From NCBI RefSeq assembly GCF_943734655.1, contig NC_071353.1, positions 141,893,907-141,957,906 on the forward strand: a DNA stretch of 64,000 nucleotides, given 5' to 3'. Position 1 is the stretch's first letter, and the number at the start of each line of letters is the position of its first letter. The position numbers were made by a program, and so were the translations under genes. The notes under the pieces were generated by a model. The model was given only the letters and a program-made list of their open reading frames with translations, searched no databases and was not told where the DNA came from. Positions 58,278 through 64,000 of the stretch are shown in pieces. Source of the DNA: Sabethes cyaneus (Eukaryota > Arthropoda > Insecta > Diptera > Culicidae).

Positions 58278-58777
58278 TCAATCCTAAATTCAAGTAAAAA
58301 TTTGTGTCTAATTTCGTGTCCATGTCCAAATTCAAGTGCAACGGGTTAAGTACAACTTCATGTCAAATTACATGTCCAATTTCAAGTCTATTTTTGATTC
58401 CAATTTCAAGTCAAATTTAAACTTTGATTTAAAGTCCAATATCTCTTCTAAAATTTGAGCTCCAATTTTAAATCTAATTCCAAGTCAAGAGACAAGACCA
58501 ATTTATCCAATTTACGTCAAAGCCGATTTTGTGTCCAGTTGCAACTTTAATTTCAAATTCAATTTCAAGTCCAATTCAAAGTCTAATTCAATTCCAATTT
58601 CAAATAAAATTTTAAGTCCAAAACCCAAATAAAATCTTCAAATTCTATTCTAAGTCTGATTTCGTGTCCAAATTCCAAATCAAACTTCCATTCCAAATTT
58701 AAGTCCAATTTCCAGTTCAATTGGAAATTTAGCTACAATTTCACCCGTAGTCCAAATTCCAGTGTAATTTAATGCCC
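58278..58777. repeat. TTTCAAGTCCAATTTC degenerate array, left part
   Basis: About 500 bases of irregular units such as AATTTCAAGTCCAATTTC in this orientation. It stops at the TIR of the 2 kb element at 58778 and resumes at 60765-60870. Confidence 0.8.
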
Positions 58778-60752
58778 CCCCAAGTAACAATCCAAAAGCC
58801 AATTGGTCTTATTCATTTCTTATAGTAGTTTTATCAGAGCATTGCTAAGTGTATCAGATTTTATAATGTTTTTCCCCAAGTGAATTTTATCTTATTTGAT
58901 TAATATTTCTGAAGTATGACTGAAGGAGACTTGAAGAAACACTCATAAAACTGTATTATCAATAAGTGTAATTCACCTTATAAGCAGTTTTAAGGGATAC
59001 TTGATTTACGCTTAAAAACGACGCTCCTCAAAGTTTAGCAATAGATTTGAGAAAAAATTATGACATTCTTCTGCAAGATTGGTTTATCTCAACAATACTG
59101 CCATAAAACTCTCTTAAAACCGTGTATTCTTGAAAGAGAAATCATACTCTTAAGAAAGAACATTCTAGCGTAAACAACTGATCTGTCAAAACGGATGTCT
59201 GAACCTGGAGAAAATTGAAAAAATATGGATCTTTCAAACGGAAATTAAGCTAAAATCGGCCCAATATTTTGAAAACACTTTCATATAAACAATCAGCGGA
59301 GTCACAAAATGAATGACGAGAGCAACATAGCTGGGGAATGACGGTGCCGGTGATGATTTATCAGTAGTAGATTTGTACGTAAGCATAAGCATAAGCATAG
59401 GATACCGCCCGTGTGCTGCTACTCCGTTATTGATCAGTAGTAGATTTGTACGTAATTAGATAAATTTGGTTCGATTGTGTTTTGCCGTAGACGGTGCGGG
59501 TTTCCTTTAGAGTTGTTTGTATTTTTTAAACTGAATGACCTCAATGTCACTAGTATCTTTGTTTGGAAAATGATTGAAGGGATCGAAGTAATTGAAGCGT
59601 ATTTTGTAAAAGCGATGGTAACGATAAAGTGTATAAAAAATTCTGTAGAAGAAATTTTCCGCATGGAACTGTCCTCTTAATTTTGAAAATCAATTTATAT
59701 TGACAATCAACATGTCTGCTGTACTTAAAAATTATCGCGCTAAGGGGAAGTATATGAATCTCCAGCACGTCCACGTCGTTGACGTTTTCTTTGTTTATAC
59801 TAGAATGGTTGCGAAAAAGCTTGGTTCCCTTAAGTAATTCTAACAATTCTTATTCAAGCGCAGCTTGTCTTCTTCAAGAATGCAATAAGTATAGATGAAC
59901 TTATTGCTCTCTTGCAAAAGTTTTCTTGGTCTTGTGCAAGAAATATTAGTCTACGAATCGCTTTCTGGTTGATTTAGATAAAACCATTGAAAAAATGGCG
60001 AACAGGGCTATTTTGAACTACTTTTGAAATTGTAGCCAATTGCATGTAGGCGTTTATAAACATGGTGTTTTGCAATACCATAAGTGATTTTATCTTTTTA
60101 AATAAATGTTTGAACATATAATAGGCTTTTCGCCGCAATTTGTTCAAAATTTGGTAGCAATCAACTTTTTATTGAAACTATTGAATTTTTTTAATTAATT
60201 ATATTTTTCAATAATCTAGCAAAAATAACCGGCGCGTTAAAATTTTCTAACTTTCATGTGACAAAACATCGACAAACTGAGCTTGGCAAGAAATTTTTTT
60301 ATTTATGGGCAGCAAAGCAGCTGCTTTTGTTACCATTTTTATTTTCAATTTTCATCTATATCCATTTTGGAAAAGAAATATCTGTGAATGCTTTTTTCTC
60401 TTATAGCTCTCAGTCAATTAAAAACTTTAAGGCTGCGAAAAGTGTATGATGTCTTGCAAGCGTTCTTTGAGAAGACAACCATAAAATCAGCAACACTTGT
60501 GGTGGTTTTCTTTTAGTTTCAAGCGACTCTTGAAAGTCACTACAAATAGATATCGATAAAAATTACAAGTTTTAAAAGGACCTTTGGAATTATTCTTAAG
60601 AACCTTCTTTAGTGTGGGCCTCCCAAGTTTTGTAAGGGTTTTATGGCTGTTTTATCGCAATTTTGTAGAATTATAATTCTTATCATCGGTTTTAAGAAGA
60701 AAATGCTGGAAACCTCTTCAAGTGCACCTTAAAATGAATTTTGTTACTTGGG
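58778..60752. mobile_element. 2 kb TIR element inserted in the TTTCAAGTCC array
   Basis: The ends CCCAAGTAACAA and TTGTTACTTGGG (11-12 bases, inverted) bound a segment that interrupts a degenerate array continuing in the same orientation on both sides. No transposase was recognised in its 1975 bases. A tiny second insertion lies inside it (59383-59432). A lone TTGTTACTTGGG end at about 48184-48195 hints at another copy. Confidence 0.7.
59383..59432 (-). mobile_element. 50-base truncated retroposon with 23-base target duplication
   Basis: A 23-base direct repeat (59360-59382 and 59433-59455) brackets 50 bases which, on the - strand, end in repeated TATGCT units. A short 3' tail with tandem hexamers and a long target duplication fit a severely 5'-truncated non-LTR or SINE insertion. 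Confidence 0.7.
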
Positions 60753-60764
60753 CCGCGTTAAGGC

Positions 60765-60870
60765 CGATTTCAAGTTCAATTTCAGCTATAATTCTAGTCC
60801 AGTTCCAAGTCTAATTTCCAGTCCAATTTCAACTTTGATTTTAAATCCAATTTCACCCGAAACTCCGAAG
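60765..60870. repeat. TTTCAAGTCC array, right part
   Basis: Continuation of the array at 58278-58777 after the 2 kb insertion (CCGATTTCAAGTTCAATTTC, CCAGTCCAATTTCAACTTT). The 60870-62030 stretch that follows shows no gene. It has a (CAGTGC)n-like run near 61638-61655 and looks otherwise single-copy. Confidence 0.7.
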
Positions 60871-62044
60871 TTTTCAATCTAATCTGCCAGTATCGTTATC
60901 GATTTTCCAGGCTAAAGCATTCACCGGAAAGGTCGGGTGGTCCACCTATTGTTTATGTCTGGGCACACTAGTGATGATTTAACTCTTTACACAGTACAGT
61001 TTAGCTGAAATTGACCCACGTTTTTGCAAAGTAAACACGGGCTGGTAAATTTTGACCGCACCCTTCAAGTTCAACAACAAACATACCAATAATGGTAGTA
61101 GGAATCAGGAGCTTTCAGGACATCAAACATAAACGAAAAGTTAATCCAACTACTTGGTAATGTTCTCTACACGGTACAAAAGGTGTATTTTTTTATATAC
61201 CTTTCATATAAGAATCTCTCGTGAAATTCAACAGTTTTTCGGAAAAATTAAAGAAAAATCCATATAAAAAGAATTATTCTAGAAATTTATCAACAAATCG
61301 ATTATCCAGAGTTAACAAACACACTTTATGCTACTCATACTTTGGACGACTTCAACTTGTTGAATCAGCACCAAACAACGTATAACAAATGCTATATAGA
61401 ACCCTACAGCAGTACGAACATAAGTTTAATCTACTGCGAATTATGTTTATTGCCATTTTACCCTCCCAATGCAATGTTCTGCAAGAAGCAGCGTTTTGTT
61501 ATATCAACTAATTCTCTATACCTACCTACAGCAGACAACCCGTAAGCGTATTCCCGGGAAAGAGTTCCAATAAAATACCTAACCAGTAAGTTTCGTTCAT
61601 TAAAAACTTTCGTTTAAGTGGATCCTTCTCCTACCAGTGCCAGTGCCAGTGCAGCTCGCTACAGCTACAGCGGGTTAGCTAACTTGCACGAAGAGCAAAC
61701 AACCGTGCAATGAATGCTACGCACGTAACCAGCCAGCAGCGCCAGCGTAGCACTTCCTGCTGAATGCACTCGAAAAGTAGACTGCAGCAGCAGAAAGTTC
61801 ATTTACTGATCATTGATGCACAGAGCACAGAAAGTTCTTAGCGAAATTATGTGCCCTTCTAGAGATATCTTCTTTCTTTTTTTTTTGTTCCGGATAAAAA
61901 CTTAGAGCACATACGACGCGACCTTTCTGATTTTCTCAACACTTTAATTGTGTGTAGATGGAGATTCAAAGTTTTCGAACAAACATTATCACTATCGGTG
62001 TACTTTTGAAAATCTTTGTGTATAAATGGAGGTGGTATATTCAA

Positions 62045-62300
62045 AAGAAAGGAAACACTAAATAATAATTATAATAAGTATGTCCCCTTTTGTTTCAACG
62101 TAAGAGCCGTAATCGTTGTGGCATGTTTTCAACAATGTTTTCTGACATGAAAAGGATTACTATTCATCCATGCGTTATTTGTTTAAGATTCGAACAGATT
62201 ATTGCGGTTGGTCACATCTCCTTTGTCAACATTCTGATCCAAAATAAACAATAAGTGTTCTGTTGAATTCGAGTCCGGTTTGTGGAGTGGTCATTCCTAT
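62045..62300 (-). mobile_element. Tc1-family transposase C-terminal remnant
   Basis: On the - strand, words corresponding to the Tc1 PxxxPDxNPxEx...LDxNVDK segment occur in shifting frames: ILDQNVDKGDVTN-like near 62210-62250, then NNAWMNSNPFHV-like, then IVENMPQRLRLLR and KRGHTYY-like at the C terminus (62070-62130). Upstream frames to about 62630 are too degraded to assign. Confidence 0.6.
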
Positions 62301-63029
62301 AGTCTTAATGCTTAAAGCAGAGATTTTTGCTGAAAAAAATGAGCTTGCTTCCTTAGGACAGTAATCAGTGAGATTACTTTTTTGGGAATGCTGATGCACC
62401 ATTTTCCCGTCCTTATTCCATTTGTAATTGCTTAGCTTTTTTAACCAGGGCACTTTTAAACACGACAGTGTCTATGTTATTGGCGCAAGTGTCATAAAAT
62501 GACAATTTTGTTTTGTTTTGACTTTTGCTGCAATAAACGAGGCGTCTCCTTCATGCAAAGAAAGGTGGCTGCAGAACGACGGCGACGCATGGTTGTTTTT
62601 CACGAAACCCAATCGATGGTTTACCAAGCGTCTCCTGGGAAAACTTAAAACATGAATTCCGTTAACCTAGTTAACCTAAATTGCCCAAATTACTGTAATT
62701 TGTTCTATAATGGTAATAATGGTAATTATAGAATAAGAGTCTTTGTGCCTAAATAATAACTCGAGTTTGGCATTGAATTTTGAAAAAAATACTCCTGTCA
62801 AACGGTGGACCTGTGGCTGCAGGTCCACTTGCAGAAACCTGGCAAGTCGGCTTCCTCAGCTTCCGGATCAAGTGCAGGACGTAGACTGCAACTGTCCAGG
62901 AGAATAGCCAACGGTACTTAAACATTTCCCCGTTTCTTTTCAGCTTATGCGTCATTATTAACTCCTTAGCGAGTCCTCCTTGCCGTGTTGCAGTAGGATC
63001 GTATAGAATTCCGCTTCGATGGTAGCCAA

Positions 63030-64000
63030 ATCTTGTACCTCACTCATCCGGCGCGCGAGATCATCGTATTAGATTACTAGGTCCACGTATTGGCTGTGTA
63101 AACCTTAGCCCAGATGAGATCTTGTTGATCATAACACCGAGCTTCGCTACCTCTCTATCCAGTACGTTTGGCCAGTACACGGGCATCTGTTCAACTCCGG
63201 GGTACCCCTTGTGCAGCTGTTGGAGAAATGCTTTCTAAACATTGGTAGAACGACCAACCCTTCGCTGCAATGGAAGGCATCTTGCTATCAACAATTCCCG
63301 GCATTGGAAGAATTATTGAATTTGGCTCTTCGACGACCAGTCTTCTTTGACAAAGCGAATGTTTCTCGGCTAGATTGTTTGAAGCCGATTTGCGTCTGTC
63401 GAGGCGCTAAACGAATTGGCGACGAGTAGCCTAGAACAAAGTACAGTGGAGAGGAGTTCTTGATACGACAAGAGACAGACTGGTAGAAGTAAGTTGGTCA
63501 CTCGTTCTGAATGTCCTTCAACGACAGCGGAAAAATCTGTAGTCACTCATCAATCGTGTTGTAAACGCTATCCTCCAGTTCGAGATTGGCGATTATGTGC
63601 TCCTCCCATGGCAGCACATGACGGTTGTTGAGTTTTGAGAGTACGTCAGCGGGACCGAAACTATTCGCGGAAATATAGTCGAAGTCATAGAGGAGAAGGG
63701 TTACAGCCCACCGTTGAAGCATGTTGGCGATGCACATGAGAATGCTCTTCTCCGGCCCAAATATCTGTAGAAGCAGTTTGTGGTCTGTGAGTCACGCGAG
63801 CTTCCAGCAAGACCGTTGGTGAACCCACACTACTACAGGCGAGTGTGACTACGGTACAGATTCCGTCGATAGTCCTCTGGAGTTCGGTCCGTCCATACCA
63901 TTATGTAGTCTAGATAATCAGCGGTGCACTCTAGACCAGTGAGCTTGGCATTTATTATTTGCTGCAATACCCTAGGATTGCTTTTATGCTAGGCAACAAC
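63030..64000 (-). mobile_element. Ty3/gypsy pol remnant, continues beyond the right edge
   Basis: On the - strand, in pol order from the right edge: an RT palm with LTGLECTADYLDYIMVW (the YLDD box reads YLDY), and RTPEDYRRNLY (63840-63950). Then comes an RNase H end, RWAVTLLLYDFDYISANSFG and ADVLSKLNN (63543-63737). The integrase zinc-finger region follows, QQLHKGYPGVEQMPVYWP and NVLDREVAKL (63120-63220). Frameshifts and stops are present and no LTR was seen. A dead copy. Confidence 0.75.

Overview
The window is nuclear DNA from an insect, most likely a mosquito and probably a culicine-type one. Two real genes support this. One is a photoreceptor TRP channel. The other is a capa neuropeptide gene whose mature peptides match the mosquito CAPA set (GPTVGLFAFPRV, QGLVPFPRV and a WFGPRL pyrokinin). 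Both genes have GT-AG introns, including two of 6.8 and 9.9 kb, and about nine tenths of the window is repeats and transposon debris. The species cannot be fixed from the sequence alone.

Genes, all on the + strand. trp enters from the left with its 5' exons outside the window. One exon lies at 275-476, then a 6.8 kb repeat-filled intron, then ten exons from 7250 to 10708 separated by introns of 61-106 bases, with a poly(A) signal at 10913. The capa gene starts about 9 kb downstream: TATA box at 19570, signal-peptide exon at 19756-19852, a 9.9 kb intron, then three peptide exons from 29704 to 30643. From memory, both genes map to cytological region 99 of Drosophila 3R, so their closeness may be old synteny. 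A third, weaker candidate is a non-repetitive leader exon ending at 39110 in ATG followed by a splice donor. Its coding exons would lie beyond the window. No other coding gene was recognised from 39.1 to 64 kb.

Repeats. 0-19 kb: an R1-clade retrotransposon remnant; a hAT-like element nested in a TA-flanked element (2.6-4.1 kb); a purine tract (4.3-5.7 kb); a GGTCTT array (6.0-6.9 kb); a second TA-flanked copy (11.2-11.7 kb); a GGACTTG array with a pyrimidine tract (12.3-15.9 kb) interrupted by a 1 kb element with palindromic GACGTAG/CTACGTC ends; and DD37E and non-LTR fragments. Inside capa intron 1: two jockey-clade fragments and a 3.1 kb relative of the palindrome-ended element that carries broken histone H2A sequences. 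31-37 kb: an R1-clade 3' end, a head-to-head Penelope-like repeat with hammerhead-like motifs, and a DD37E transposase with one in-frame stop cut by an inverted-repeat element. 40-64 kb: purine tracts, GGACTTG arrays, a 3.6 kb GTCCAAAAAGA-like array, two elements of about 2 kb with terminal inverted repeats, tRNA-derived SINEs, a Tc1 tail and a Ty3/gypsy pol remnant running off the right edge.

The signals most worth following are a possible fourth amidated peptide in the last capa exon, the H2A-carrying transposon-like element, the two palindromic hammerhead-like repeats, and the composite low-complexity arrays that end at the same conserved flank. All coordinates, splice sites and family calls were made by eye. 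Nothing was aligned or searched.
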